Shown here piece after piece: positions 8,555 to 18,022 of a DNA stretch of 64,000 nucleotides. The position numbers and the translations under genes were made by a program. Origin of the DNA: Niastella koreensis GR20-10 (GTDB taxonomy: Bacteria > Bacteroidota > Bacteroidia > Chitinophagales > Chitinophagaceae); contig NC_016609.1 in NCBI RefSeq assembly GCF_000246855.1, positions 1,550,001 to 1,614,000 of the forward strand, read 5' to 3'. A model generated the notes under the pieces. That model was not told the DNA's origin and ran no database searches. It was given only the letters and a program-made list of their open reading frames with translations. Positions within the stretch are counted from its first letter, which is position 1; each line of letters starts with the position of its first letter.

Positions 8555-10096
8555 TTATGGAATTATCCGGAAGTCATCGAGCCTGGTAGTAATGCTGCCT
8601 GTTTTTGAATGATAGATCCTAATCCAGTTGATGGCATTCAGATCGGGCGTGCCGTTGGTAATTGTTGCCGCACTGATTGGTTTGGTAATCAGGTTCCAGC
8701 CATTGACCAGCGGGCCGATCTTCCAGCCATATTCTTTTACATCCTGCACGCCGCCACTTCCAACTTCTATCTGGTTGGTAGAGCTTAGTTTGGTAACGTC
8801 CGATACATAATACCAGAACTGAATGGAGCCGGTAGCGGCAGAGGCGCCTGTATTTACAGGTGTGGTAAAAACTTTTCTGAATTCGGTGGAACTGCTGCCT
8901 GTTGATTGCAGGGAGCCCGGGCCTTCTTTTTTATCTGTAGTATTTACCGATAAAGTATTGGAGGAACTCCATCCGGTAGTGGCATCGCAGTGATCGAGAT
9001 AAAATGGAGTGGCTGTACTTAAATAAGGTGACAGGATGGGTTTAAGCAGGTTGGCTATTTTTTTATTACCTGCATCGCTCGGGTGCAATCCATCTGAATT
9101 ATAGTCCGAGGAAGTTACCCAGTTTGAAGTGTTGATGTAAATGACTTTGCCATCGCCCGCCGCCTGCCGCGCCTTTACTGCCGCAGTGATAGGGGAAGCC
9201 ATGCTGGAGTATTTAAAACACCGCATCACAAAGATCTCCGCATCCGGAAACTTGTCCCGTACATCCTGCAGGAAGTTGGTCATCGTGTTTTGAAAAGTAC
9301 TGGAAGGCACACTCTTCCTGTAGTCATTGGTGCCTAAATTGATCACCACCAGTTTGGCAGTATACCTTGAAAAATCCCAGGGCGGTGAAGAAGTATTATT
9401 TGGCGACTGAAGGTTAAAATAACCATCGTCCATTCCCGGAAAGCTGGTGTAACCACTCACTAAACAAACACCAGGGTAGGCGATCTGTGTATGTTCCGTA
9501 CCCATGGCTTCCGAACAAACCCAGGCATAATCACTAACATCTGCCTGTGAGTCGGTATACCCGGCGGTAATGGAATCGCCTATCCATTCAACCAGGTCTA
9601 TTCCAACGGGCGGTGCTACGGTGGTGGCGCCGGTGTCAAGCACCAGGCCCAGGAAGGAAAATACATAATCATTGTCTTTTCCCTGTGCAACACTCAGGGT
9701 ATGGGTGCCATCATCTAAAGGTGATGGGGTCAGGTTAACTGTTCCTGTTACGCCTTTATAACTTACCCAGGGCCCATCGTCAATTTTTGCATAATAATTA
9801 CTCTTGTTGCCCAGCATTATTTTTACCGTTGTTCCGGTAAAACGCACCTTGATATAGGCGCCGCCCCATTTGCTTACATATTTGGAGCTATTACTGAAAT
9901 CCCATCGGCCAAAGTATTTGATATTGTTATCGTTCAGATCGCCATTTGCCAGGGAGATGGCTGCAATTCTGGCAAGGTGGGACTGATCTGCCAGTTGTTC
10001 TGTTTTTGCTTTCTCCATTTCTTTTGTGCATTGGTAATGTACAACAACCATCAACACCAATGGTATCACATTGGCCACTTTCTTCACAAAGATCAT
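8555..10096 (-). CDS. CE2-type SGNH/GDSL carbohydrate esterase (lipoprotein)
   Basis: Predicted surface or periplasmic deacetylase of about 513 aa. Domains in order: lipoprotein signal with Cys in HYQC; a jelly-roll domain typical of carbohydrate esterase family 2 (FGRWDFS to the GKDNDYVF region); an SGNH hydrolase domain with block I WIGDSITAG, block III NLGTNDYR and block V DGLHPSDAG; and a C-terminal beta-sandwich (YLDHCDATTGWSS onward) that is probably carbohydrate binding. The frame is open to 10156, but Met at 10096 gives a proper lipoprotein signal. Downstream of SusC/SusD. Likely removes acetyl groups from a polysaccharide such as xylan or mannan; the substrate is inferred. Confidence 0.82.
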   Translation of the reverse strand: MIFVKKVANVIPLVLMVVVHYQCTKEMEKAKTEQLADQSHLARIAAISLANGDLNDNNIKYFGRWDFSNSSKYVSKWGGAYIKVRFTGTTVKIMLGNKSNYYAKIDDGPWVSYKGVTGTVNLTPSPLDDGTHTLSVAQGKDNDYVFSFLGLVLDTGATTVAPPVGIDLVEWIGDSITAGYTDSQADVSDYAWVCSEAMGTEHTQIAYPGVCLVSGYTSFPGMDDGYFNLQSPNNTSSPPWDFSRYTAKLVVINLGTNDYRKSVPSSTFQNTMTNFLQDVRDKFPDAEIFVMRCFKYSSMASPITAAVKARQAAGDGKVIYINTSNWVTSSDYNSDGLHPSDAGNKKIANLLKPILSPYLSTATPFYLDHCDATTGWSSSNTLSVNTTDKKEGPGSLQSTGSSSTEFRKVFTTPVNTGASAATGSIQFWYYVSDVTKLSSTNQIEVGSGGVQDVKEYGWKIGPLVNGWNLITKPISAATITNGTPDLNAINWIRIYHSKTGSITTRLDDFRIIP

Positions 10097-10233
10097 ACGC
10101 CTCAATTTAATGATTGGAATATGTATTGGGGCCAGGTCTACATAAACGTTCTGCAAGTTACAAATTCTTTATGCTCATCATGGCATGATCCTGGTCATCA
10201 ATTAGCCGGGTTTGCCCCATTTTATAAATACAA

Positions 10234-11970
10234 TCAATAACCAGGGTTCTGTTCAAATTGCGGATTCGCGCCCATAATATCCTTGCCAATGGGGAAGATA
10301 GCCGTGTGAACATCAGCGTCAGGTTGTTTATCCCACCAGGTGCCGGTGTTAAATACGCCCCAGCGAATGAGATCGGTACGGCGGCGGTTCTCCCCAAAAA
10401 ATTCACGTCCCCATTCATCCAGCATTTCCTGGTCATTCAACTGACTGCCGTCTGCTTTGTACAGGCTGGGAGATCCTGCAGGATAATTGCGTTGACGCAC
10501 CGCATTCAGCAGCGTGGCGGCTGTTGCCTTGTCGCCGCTTCGGTATTTACATTCTGCCAGTGAATAATAGATCTCCGACAAGCGTACTTCTGCATACGCC
10601 GAAGTAATGCGATTGGGATCGGGTGTAGGATATAATGGATATTTAAGAAAGAAAACGCCTGAGTTATGGTCGGCATGGTTCATATCAGATTCCTTGTCGG
10701 TAATGCGCTGCCCGGGTTTGGCGTCCAGGAACCAGCCAACCTGGTCGCGAATGAACAATGGATAATTGCCTTTGTTACCACGCACTGTATCGGTTACAGT
10801 GTTTCCATTCACTACATGCTGATAGGGAAGATAACCGAACAGGAACATGCCTTCGCGTTTGCTGTTACCAAGATTCTTATACAGCTTCAGGCGATAGTCG
10901 TCCGGGTAATGCTGGAATTTTATAAATGGCTTGCCGAGGATAAAACTATATTCAACACTGTCCACATCGCGGCCGGGTTGCAATGCATACCGGGGATTGG
11001 CCTGGTTAAAATCTGTAAAGCCGCAATACAGGGGCGCCGCGTCGTAGGTCATGGCCCAGAAGAACATGCCGCCATCGTATTGCCAGTGCGTACGGGCCAA
11101 ACTACAGGGAAAACCATAGATCGTTTCTGAATTAACCGTATTGTTGGTATAGTCAAACGGTGCATCCCAGCGGGTATCCAGTTGATAATTGCCGTATTTA
11201 CCATTTATGATGTCCTGGCAAACTGCTGCGCAATCGGTGTACCGTTCCTGGCCAGCATAAATTTTGGCATTCAAATACAGGCGTACCAGTAAGGCGGCAG
11301 CCCCGGCCTGCGTCCACCGGCCAATGCCTTTATCGCCCAGGGTTTCGCGTTTGGGCAAATCAGGCAGTGCTGCTTTCAGTTCTGCCTCGATATAGTTGAA
11401 GGTTTCGGTTGGAGGGCTCTGTTTGTTTCCGGTAGTGGTATGTTTTACATCCGTGATAATTTCAATATTCCGGTAAAAATCAAACGCCCGTAAATAGAAC
11501 CAGGCCCTGAGTGTTCTGAGCTCAGCCTTGAAGTCGGCCAGCTCGGTAGGCGTAACATTTAGTTTAGCCGGGTCCGTTATGCTTTCCATGTCCTGCAGCG
11601 AATTGGTGGCCAGTACAATGCCCTGGTAAAAAGCGGTCCAGGCGCCGCTGGTGAAACCATCCTGCGTGGTCCAGGTATGTTTATGCATGCGCTGGTAATA
11701 GCCGCCATCCTGCCAGTCGCCCTGGCGGTTAAAGGTGCCTATTTCATCGGTACTGTTCTCGCTGGCGGCATAACTGTCATTTCCCTGAATGCTCCAGTAG
11801 GCATGTTCAAAGGGCCGTAAGAAATCCCTGATCACATCATCGCGCCGGGTGAGGAACTGCGATACATCCACTTTATCATACACCTGCTCATCTAATTTGG
11901 TACAGCCGCCGGTAATCAATAAGATCACATAAGCGGTTATCAGTAAAAACTTTTTATTATTGTTTTGCAT
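10234..11970 (-). CDS. RagB/SusD family nutrient-binding lipoprotein
   Basis: A 578-aa surface lipoprotein that caps the SusC channel and binds glycans. The lipobox is in ITGGCTK, and the TPR-like SusD fold is recognisable: an N-terminal WTAFYQGI segment, LRTLRAWFYLRAFDFY, LRLSEIYYSLAECKYR, and the C-terminal WGREFFGENRRRTDLIRWG and FEQNPGY ending. Partner of the SusC gene 18 bp upstream; followed by the esterase. The target glycan is unknown. Confidence 0.95.
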   Translation of the reverse strand: MQNNNKKFLLITAYVILLITGGCTKLDEQVYDKVDVSQFLTRRDDVIRDFLRPFEHAYWSIQGNDSYAASENSTDEIGTFNRQGDWQDGGYYQRMHKHTWTTQDGFTSGAWTAFYQGIVLATNSLQDMESITDPAKLNVTPTELADFKAELRTLRAWFYLRAFDFYRNIEIITDVKHTTTGNKQSPPTETFNYIEAELKAALPDLPKRETLGDKGIGRWTQAGAAALLVRLYLNAKIYAGQERYTDCAAVCQDIINGKYGNYQLDTRWDAPFDYTNNTVNSETIYGFPCSLARTHWQYDGGMFFWAMTYDAAPLYCGFTDFNQANPRYALQPGRDVDSVEYSFILGKPFIKFQHYPDDYRLKLYKNLGNSKREGMFLFGYLPYQHVVNGNTVTDTVRGNKGNYPLFIRDQVGWFLDAKPGQRITDKESDMNHADHNSGVFFLKYPLYPTPDPNRITSAYAEVRLSEIYYSLAECKYRSGDKATAATLLNAVRQRNYPAGSPSLYKADGSQLNDQEMLDEWGREFFGENRRRTDLIRWGVFNTGTWWDKQPDADVHTAIFPIGKDIMGANPQFEQNPGY

Positions 11971-11988
11971 TGCTGTAGCGGTTAATGT

Positions 11989-14900
11989 TTAAAATGTTAC
12001 CTGCACGCCTGCCAGTAGCTGGACGGTGGCGGGGTAAAAGTTCAGGCTATAGGTATTGTTGCGTGGATTGCCCTGCACACCGGGTGTTAAGTCGTTAACC
12101 GGGTACAGATCAGGATCTCCGCCTTTGAAGTGGGTAAATGTATGCAGGTTGCTGGCTGCTGCATAGATCCTTACCGCGCTGAGGTATTTTGAATTTACTG
12201 TACAACTATAGCCCAGCGTTACATTGTCGATCTTGACAAAGGACCCGGATTCCAGAAAATAATCCGAAGCCAGCGAGGTGGTAGCCGAATTCGTCAGCAG
12301 TGAATATTTGCTCTTTGGATCATACGCAGAATTAAGCGTATTCGCATCTGTTTGGGTAGCTGGTGTGCCTATATAAAAAGCCTGCATGTTAAACAGCTTG
12401 TAGCCAAAGTTTCCCCGTAGAAAAACGTTCAGGTCCCAGTTCTTATAGCTGAAACTGTTGCCCAGCGAGCCGGTAAATTTGGGCAGGCCATTGCCCACAA
12501 ACTGTTTGTCGTCTGCATTCGATTTGTCGGCGGTTACCACCGTTCCATCTTTTTTATATACCAGCAGTGTTCCGTTCTTATCCACGCCCGCCGATCTTAA
12601 CATATAAAAGTCACCGATGCGGTGCCCTTCCTGCAAACGCTGAATGGTGCCGGGGCTGCCGGGCGCCGGCAAACCTGCCAGGTCCTGGTAAGGCGCGCCT
12701 GTGTACAGCTTGTTGGAAAAGGAAACGAATTTGTTATTATTATAAGCGGTGGCAAACGTTACGTTGTAATTGAACGTCCGGTGCCGGATGATAGCTGCGT
12801 TTAATTGAATCTCGATACCGGAGTTCTTCATGGTGCCTACATTCGTAAACGTCTGTGACTGCGGGTTAGGCGGCAGTGGCACATTATAATTGCCCAACAG
12901 GTCTTTATTGGTGCGTACATAATAGTTCAACGAACCCGATAGGCGGTTGTTCAGCAACTCAAAATCAACACCTGCATTAAAGTTGATGGCTTTTTCCCAA
13001 CCCAGGTTTGGGTTCACATTCTGCGAGGGGCCATATACCTGGTAAGTAGTACCGTTGAAAGGGAAATAACCATAACCCCCATATAAAAGCAACGACTTGT
13101 AGTTTTCGAAATCCTGGTTGCCGGTTACGCCGTAATCGGCCCGTAGCTTCAGGTCGTTCAACCAACTGAATCTATCTTTCAAAAAGTTTTCCTCCGTAAT
13201 ACGCCAGGCAACCGACAGGGCAGGGAAGTTGCCCCACTTGTTATCCGCGCCAAATTTGGAAGAACCTTCATGGCGCAGGCTGGCTGTAAGGATGTATTTG
13301 TTATCAAAGTCGTAATTGATCCTGCCGTAGAAGGCTGCCAGCCGCGAATCGTTCTGGGTAGAGGATACCGCACCCTGTCCGTTGCCCTGGCCACCACCGT
13401 TCCAGGTACCGGAACCCAGGTTGTTCCAGGAAAAGGTATTAAATGGAAAATCGTAATTATTGGCGCTGAACTGCTGGTAATTGAAATAACTGTACGAATA
13501 ACCGCCCAGTAGTTTAATATGGTTTTGCCGGTAGTTGAGCGCATAATTGATCGCCCACTCCAGGTTGCGCTGGTCGTTATCTATCTGCTCCTGTGAAGCA
13601 TAATTGGTTTTGGTGGTTTGCCCTGAATGTACAATAGTGGTTAGGGTAGAGGGGCGGAAGTTCAGGTTTTTGTAAGATGATTTGATGTTGGAGATGGTTA
13701 CGGTTGAATACAGGTTTTTTAAAATGTTCACCTTAAAAGAACCGCGCATGTCCAGCTCCTTTATCTCGGCCTCGCTTTTAATAAGCCGCGCATTTTCAAC
13801 CGGGTTGTTGCTGAAAAAGCCGGTATTCAAATAATGGTAACCTGAACTGTCATATACGGGCTGGGTAGGGTTCAGCGTAATGGCATTATTGAAATTTCCC
13901 TGGTCGGCGTTGCTGGTATGCATGTACCTGGGCGCTACTTCAAGGGAAACGGTATATACGTTGCTTTTGGAAGTGTGGTTCAGGTTCACCCGGCCGCCGT
14001 ATTCCTTTTTATAAGCGCGCAGGTCGATCCCATTTGCATTCCGGTAATCGGCGGAGGCAAAATAGTTATCGTTCGCATTGCCTCCGGCCAGCTGCAGGGT
14101 GTGTTTTTGCGCATAGGCTTCCGGGCGGGTCACTGCTTTCACCCAGTTGGTACTGGCGCCATAATCAATACCCCGGGCCGGGTTGGCGCTTACCCGTTGC
14201 TCCCGGAATTCACCTGCGTTTAGCACCTTGGGCACCATGGTTAATTTATCCATAGTAGCATAACCGTTGTACACCAGTTTAGATTCGCCGCTGCCTTTTT
14301 TAGTTGTAATGATTATAACGCCATTACTTCCTCGTGTACCATAAATAGCTGAAGCGGCGCCGCCTTTCAGCACATCGATGGATTCAATATCGTTTTGATT
14401 GATGTTGTCGATATTGCCACCCGGAACACCGTTCACAATATACAGGGGGCCCAGGCCGGCGCTGCGCGACGATACCCCGCGCAACTGAATGCTGGGCGAG
14501 GAGTTAGGGTCGCCGGTGGCTGTGTTGGAAATCGTCAATCCCGCCACTTTGCCCTGTAAGGCCATTAATGGATTGTTGGCGGCAACGGTTTTCAACTCCC
14601 TGGCAGTTACATGGGTGATGGCGCTCGATACTTCTTTTTTATTCAGGGTGCCGTACCCCACACTTATTACCTCAACCCCTTTCAGTTCCTGGGCGGCCGG
14701 CGCCAGCCTGATCAGCAGGTCGCTTTCATTTGTTACCACAATTGTTTGAGTGGCATAATTAACCGAAGAAAAAATAAGCGTACCGCCGGTGGCCGGCAAA
14801 TTTACCTTAAAGGAGCCGCCTGCATCGGTACTGGCGCCGGCCCGGGTACCACTAACCCGCACCGTAACGCCGGGTACCGGGCTGGCCGTGGCGGAATCAA

Positions 14901-15006
14901 TTACCTTCCCGGTTATTACCCGGTTTTGTGAAAGCGCGGGAAAAACCTGGATAAACAACAAGACGAAACAATGTAATAATGGCAGCAATTTTTTGCACAT
15001 AAGCAA
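11989..15006 (-). CDS. SusC/RagA family TonB-dependent outer-membrane transporter
   Basis: A 1005-aa TonB-dependent receptor. In order: signal peptide (cleavage near ALSQ, about residue 26); carboxypeptidase-regulatory-like domain (VITGKVIDSATASPVPG); plug domain with SusC signatures (SIQLRGVSSRS, PLYIVNGVPGG, IDVLKGGAASAIYGTRGSNG); and a 22-strand barrel ending in VQVTF with the terminal aromatic residue. It imports oligosaccharides with the downstream SusD. First gene of the operon; the divergent DUF6377 regulator lies 271 bp away. No FecR/anti-sigma signalling domain is present, so control is more likely through DUF6377. Confidence 0.95.
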   Translation of the reverse strand: MLMCKKLLPLLHCFVLLFIQVFPALSQNRVITGKVIDSATASPVPGVTVRVSGTRAGASTDAGGSFKVNLPATGGTLIFSSVNYATQTIVVTNESDLLIRLAPAAQELKGVEVISVGYGTLNKKEVSSAITHVTARELKTVAANNPLMALQGKVAGLTISNTATGDPNSSPSIQLRGVSSRSAGLGPLYIVNGVPGGNIDNINQNDIESIDVLKGGAASAIYGTRGSNGVIIITTKKGSGESKLVYNGYATMDKLTMVPKVLNAGEFREQRVSANPARGIDYGASTNWVKAVTRPEAYAQKHTLQLAGGNANDNYFASADYRNANGIDLRAYKKEYGGRVNLNHTSKSNVYTVSLEVAPRYMHTSNADQGNFNNAITLNPTQPVYDSSGYHYLNTGFFSNNPVENARLIKSEAEIKELDMRGSFKVNILKNLYSTVTISNIKSSYKNLNFRPSTLTTIVHSGQTTKTNYASQEQIDNDQRNLEWAINYALNYRQNHIKLLGGYSYSYFNYQQFSANNYDFPFNTFSWNNLGSGTWNGGGQGNGQGAVSSTQNDSRLAAFYGRINYDFDNKYILTASLRHEGSSKFGADNKWGNFPALSVAWRITEENFLKDRFSWLNDLKLRADYGVTGNQDFENYKSLLLYGGYGYFPFNGTTYQVYGPSQNVNPNLGWEKAINFNAGVDFELLNNRLSGSLNYYVRTNKDLLGNYNVPLPPNPQSQTFTNVGTMKNSGIEIQLNAAIIRHRTFNYNVTFATAYNNNKFVSFSNKLYTGAPYQDLAGLPAPGSPGTIQRLQEGHRIGDFYMLRSAGVDKNGTLLVYKKDGTVVTADKSNADDKQFVGNGLPKFTGSLGNSFSYKNWDLNVFLRGNFGYKLFNMQAFYIGTPATQTDANTLNSAYDPKSKYSLLTNSATTSLASDYFLESGSFVKIDNVTLGYSCTVNSKYLSAVRIYAAASNLHTFTHFKGGDPDLYPVNDLTPGVQGNPRNNTYSLNFYPATVQLLAGVQVTF

Positions 15007-15265
15007 TCAGATTAAATGGATGGAAACGCGGAAATTTCGTTGCCGGCCGGTTCCGGCCCTGAGGTTTTAAGTAGCCCTTCAAAGTAAAATACTAATCCCG
15101 CCAAACAGACCGCCCGGACGCTGACGAAGTAAAAAATCAAACCGTTTAAAAAAATATGGAGCTGGTTTACAATTGTTTAATTACCGGCTGCTGGCAAAAA
15201 ATCAAAACGCTGCCCGGTCCGTTTTCGACAGGTGTACCTGCTAAATACCTTACATTTAAGGGTGT

Positions 15266-15271
15266 AGGAGG
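15266..15271 (+). promoter_or_regulatory. Strong Shine-Dalgarno (AGGAGG) of the DUF6377 gene
   Basis: AGGAGG with a 6-nt spacer to the ATG at 15278. Other genes in the window lack such a site, as expected for Bacteroidota, so it stands out and fixes the start. Confidence 0.6.
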
Positions 15272-15277
15272 CGCCTT

Positions 15278-16879
15278 ATGAATAAAATATTAGTTGTGTT
15301 GCTTTTTTTGATGGGACAGGTTTCCGGGTATGCCCAACCCTTCCGGTCAGATAGTCTTTTACGGGTACTGAAAGGGGAGCTCACCAGGGAAAGCCTGTAC
15401 GAACGGCAGAAAGCAAACCGCATCGCCCGGCTGCAATTGACCTTGTTGCATACCGATAGTACCCGGTTTAACGCCCGGTTCAACCTGTATTCAGCCATTT
15501 TTGAAGAGTACCACTCTTATAAATTCGACTCGGCTTTTGTATATGTGCAACAGCTGACGGCGCTTTGTGAACGGTTTCAGCAAAAGGACAGCCTGGCCCG
15601 GAGTACGATCCTGCTGGGCACCATTCTCCTGAACTCGGGATTGTATAAAGAGGCCTTTGATGTTATTGAAAAAATGGACACAGCCGGGTTAGCCAACAGG
15701 CTTAGATCGGATTACCTGGTATTGCGGGCGAGATTGTACGGCGGTATTGGGGAATATGACAATGATGCTTTTTTTACGGAGCGTTACTACCGGAAGGCCG
15801 ACGAAGATTATAACAGCGCTGACAGGCTTACCCCGCCCAGCGATTTTGAGCACACCATTGACCTGGCTTTCATTCCGGATTCGGTGAAGCAAAAGCACTT
15901 AACGCCCGATTTTTACTATCATTTAATTACCAACCGGCCCATGCCGGCGCATAACCTGGCCATGGTAGCAGCCAGGCTTAGCTTTGCTTTTTCCGGTGAG
16001 GACCGGTTGTGTTTCATTATCCTCGCCGCCATTAATGATATTCGCTCCTGCACCAAAGAAACCCTCGCCGTTTTTTTACTGGGCCAGGAACTGTTTAAAA
16101 TGAACCGGACAAACGATGCGTTTTTGTTTATGCAGGAAGCTGACCGCAACGCGGTTTTTTATGGAACCCGGAACCGGGCCTTGCAAATAGAATCGATGCT
16201 GCCATTGATCTCGGCTAAACTGGTAGATGAAAAACAACACCAGAAAGATAAGCTGCTGATCTGGTTCCTGGTTAGTTTGATCGTGGGGGGGATCTTATTC
16301 TTTCTTTTGGTTATTTACCGGCGGCAGATGCTGCGCATCAAAGACAGTGAAGGAATGATCCGGGAAAAGAATGCGGAGCTGCAACGCGTCAATGCCAGGC
16401 TTTGGGAATCTTCCAAAATAAAGGAAGAACTGATCGGGTTGTTTTTTAAAACCTGTTCCTCTTACATCGACATGCTACAGACCGCAACACGCGAAACCCA
16501 GCACTATATTAAACTGGGAAAATATAATGAGGTGCTCCGGCTTTTAAAAAACATGGAGATCGACAGGGAAAAAGGAAATTTATACAAAATGCTGGACTCG
16601 TCTTTTTTAACCATGTTCCCTGGTTTTATTGCCGCTTTTAATGCGCTCTTACCTGAAGAAGACCGGGTGTGGCCAAAGCCCGGCGAAACATTGAACCCTA
16701 CGGTCAGGATCTTTGCCCTGATGCGGCTGGGCGTAACCGGGAATGAGGCCATCGCCAAAATACTGGACTATAGTGTTAGTACTATTTATACTTACAAAGC
16801 CCGGATCAAATCGCGCGCGTTGGTGCCTGCCATTGATTTTGAACGGAAAATAATGGAAATAGAGTTTATTGGTATTTAA
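15278..16879 (+). CDS. DUF6377 membrane-bound transcriptional regulator
   Basis: A 533-aa protein with signal peptide (to about residue 20, GYAQ), a periplasmic helical region of about 300 residues with TPR-like character, one transmembrane segment (WFLVSLIVGGILFFLLVI, about 325-345), a coiled coil (KNAELQRVNARLW) and a cytoplasmic domain ending in a LuxR-like helix-turn-helix (TGNEAIAKILDYSVSTIYTY). This is the DUF6377 architecture, which in Bacteroidota usually lies beside SusC/SusD pairs and is believed to sense a glycan outside and regulate inside. It is divergent from the SusC operon at 15006. A perfect AGGAGG at 15266-15271, 6 nt before the ATG, is unusual for this phylum. Confidence 0.85.
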   Translation: MNKILVVLLFLMGQVSGYAQPFRSDSLLRVLKGELTRESLYERQKANRIARLQLTLLHTDSTRFNARFNLYSAIFEEYHSYKFDSAFVYVQQLTALCERFQQKDSLARSTILLGTILLNSGLYKEAFDVIEKMDTAGLANRLRSDYLVLRARLYGGIGEYDNDAFFTERYYRKADEDYNSADRLTPPSDFEHTIDLAFIPDSVKQKHLTPDFYYHLITNRPMPAHNLAMVAARLSFAFSGEDRLCFIILAAINDIRSCTKETLAVFLLGQELFKMNRTNDAFLFMQEADRNAVFYGTRNRALQIESMLPLISAKLVDEKQHQKDKLLIWFLVSLIVGGILFFLLVIYRRQMLRIKDSEGMIREKNAELQRVNARLWESSKIKEELIGLFFKTCSSYIDMLQTATRETQHYIKLGKYNEVLRLLKNMEIDREKGNLYKMLDSSFLTMFPGFIAAFNALLPEEDRVWPKPGETLNPTVRIFALMRLGVTGNEAIAKILDYSVSTIYTYKARIKSRALVPAIDFERKIMEIEFIGI

Positions 16880-16939
16880 TGAATATTTATCAGCCTGTAT
16901 TCCTTTATTATACTTCCTTTAATTTTAAAGAAGCTACAG

Positions 16940-16961
16940 ATCTTTTGGGAGGCCAAAAGAT
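16940..16961. repeat. Perfect 9-bp inverted repeat downstream of DUF6377 gene
   Basis: ATCTTTTGG and CCAAAAGAT separated by GAGG, 61 bp after the DUF6377 stop. No T-tract follows, so it is either a weak terminator or a protein-binding site. The 283-bp gap 16880-17162 otherwise holds only A+T-rich sequence and the small palindrome at 17067. Confidence 0.45.
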
Positions 16962-17066
16962 AGTGATATTTGCAATATATTTAAAATCAATCCATTAACT
17001 TTGTGCAATTGTTGCAATTATCTTTTTTTTAGCAAAGCGCTGAATTAATCAGATTTTAATTTATAT

Positions 17067-17083
17067 ATTGTCGTCAAGACAAT
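17067..17083. promoter_or_regulatory. Palindrome ATTGTC-N5-GACAAT, possible operator
   Basis: Perfect 6-bp inverted repeat with a 5-nt centre, about 80 bp upstream of the ATG at 17163, in otherwise A+T-rich non-coding DNA. The binding protein is unknown. Confidence 0.3.
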
Positions 17084-17162
17084 TATGCCTGCACGATTGC
17101 AGTGCAGCGATCTGTGTTGCCAGATGAAAAATTTATAACCGCAAAAAAAGTCTCTTTCATTT

Positions 17163-17942
17163 ATGAAGAACCTGGTATTAATTTTTCTGGTGTTTAGTAC
17201 TGCCCGTGCAGTGGCCCAAAACGTTTACACGACAGCGAATGCGCATGCGCACAACGACTATCAGCATGAACCACCTTTGCAGGCAGCCTATCTTAACAAG
17301 TTCGGTTCGGTTGAGGCAGATGTATATTTAAACGATGATGTGGTATTGGTGGCTCATAATGAAAAGGATGTTGTCAATAATAAAACACTGGAAGATCTGT
17401 ACATTAAACCTATACTGGCCCATATTAAAGAGAACAATGGTTACGTATATGAGGATACAACACGATCGTTGATCCTGATGTTGGATATAAAATCAGAAGG
17501 TGAAGCCACCTGCCATAAAATTGCAGACCTGTTTGCACAATATCCTGATCTTACCAATTGTAAAACGCTGACAATACTTGTAAGTGGTAATAAACCGCTT
17601 CCGGGTTCTTATGTTTCATACCCATCCTTTCTATGGTTCGATGGTTTATTGAGCAACAGGTACAATAAGGAAGAGCTTAGCCGCATTGTAGTGTTGAGCG
17701 ATAACTTCAGGGAATATTCAGCCTGGAAAGGCACCGGCGATATCCCGGCGAAAGATTGGGCGGCGTTACAAAAGGCAGTTGCCAAAGGTCATGAGTTGGG
17801 AAAAAAAGTAAGGTTCTGGAATGCGCCTGATAATGAAGAAGGCTGGGCGAAAACCTTTGAACTGGGTGTTGATTATATCGATACTTATAGTATTAAATCC
17901 CTCGCTGAGTACATGAAGAAGAACACGCCCAAAAAACCTTAA
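17163..17942 (+). CDS. PI-PLC/GDPD-like phosphodiesterase (AIM6-like)
   Basis: A 259-aa secreted protein (signal peptide ending near AVAQ, residue 19) of the PLC-like TIM-barrel phosphodiesterase superfamily. The start of the mature protein has AHAHNDY, matching the general-acid His and metal-binding residues of the glycerophosphodiesterase/AIM6 group, followed by VEADVYL and LVAHNE; LILMLDIKSEG supplies another metal site and RFWNAPDNEEGW the end of the barrel. Probably hydrolyses a phosphodiester of a glycerophospho- or inositol-type compound in the periplasm; the substrate is not known. Monocistronic, closed by a terminator. Confidence 0.78.
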   Translation: MKNLVLIFLVFSTARAVAQNVYTTANAHAHNDYQHEPPLQAAYLNKFGSVEADVYLNDDVVLVAHNEKDVVNNKTLEDLYIKPILAHIKENNGYVYEDTTRSLILMLDIKSEGEATCHKIADLFAQYPDLTNCKTLTILVSGNKPLPGSYVSYPSFLWFDGLLSNRYNKEELSRIVVLSDNFREYSAWKGTGDIPAKDWAALQKAVAKGHELGKKVRFWNAPDNEEGWAKTFELGVDYIDTYSIKSLAEYMKKNTPKKP

Positions 17943-17980
17943 TAAGGCATAATCCAGTATAAATTAATTGGATCTATATT

Positions 17981-18010
17981 AAACCCGCTTGCAGCGGGTT
18001 TTCTTTTTTA
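17981..18010 (+). terminator. Intrinsic terminator after PI-PLC-like gene
   Basis: Nine-bp stem AAACCCGCT / AGCGGGTTT with loop TGC, followed by TCTTTTTT. Lies 39 bp past the stop codon. Confidence 0.85.
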
Positions 18011-18022
18011 AACGGGCTCGTA

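Noticed and set aside
10158-10436. 92-codon minus-strand frame overlapping the end of SusD
   Set aside because: Out of frame with SusD, which is clearly coding to 10234; the remainder has no support.
15080-15087. TTACTTTG on the minus strand as the -7 element of the first SusC operon
   Set aside because: One mismatch and no suitably spaced -33 element; chance occurrence is likely in this A+T-rich gap.
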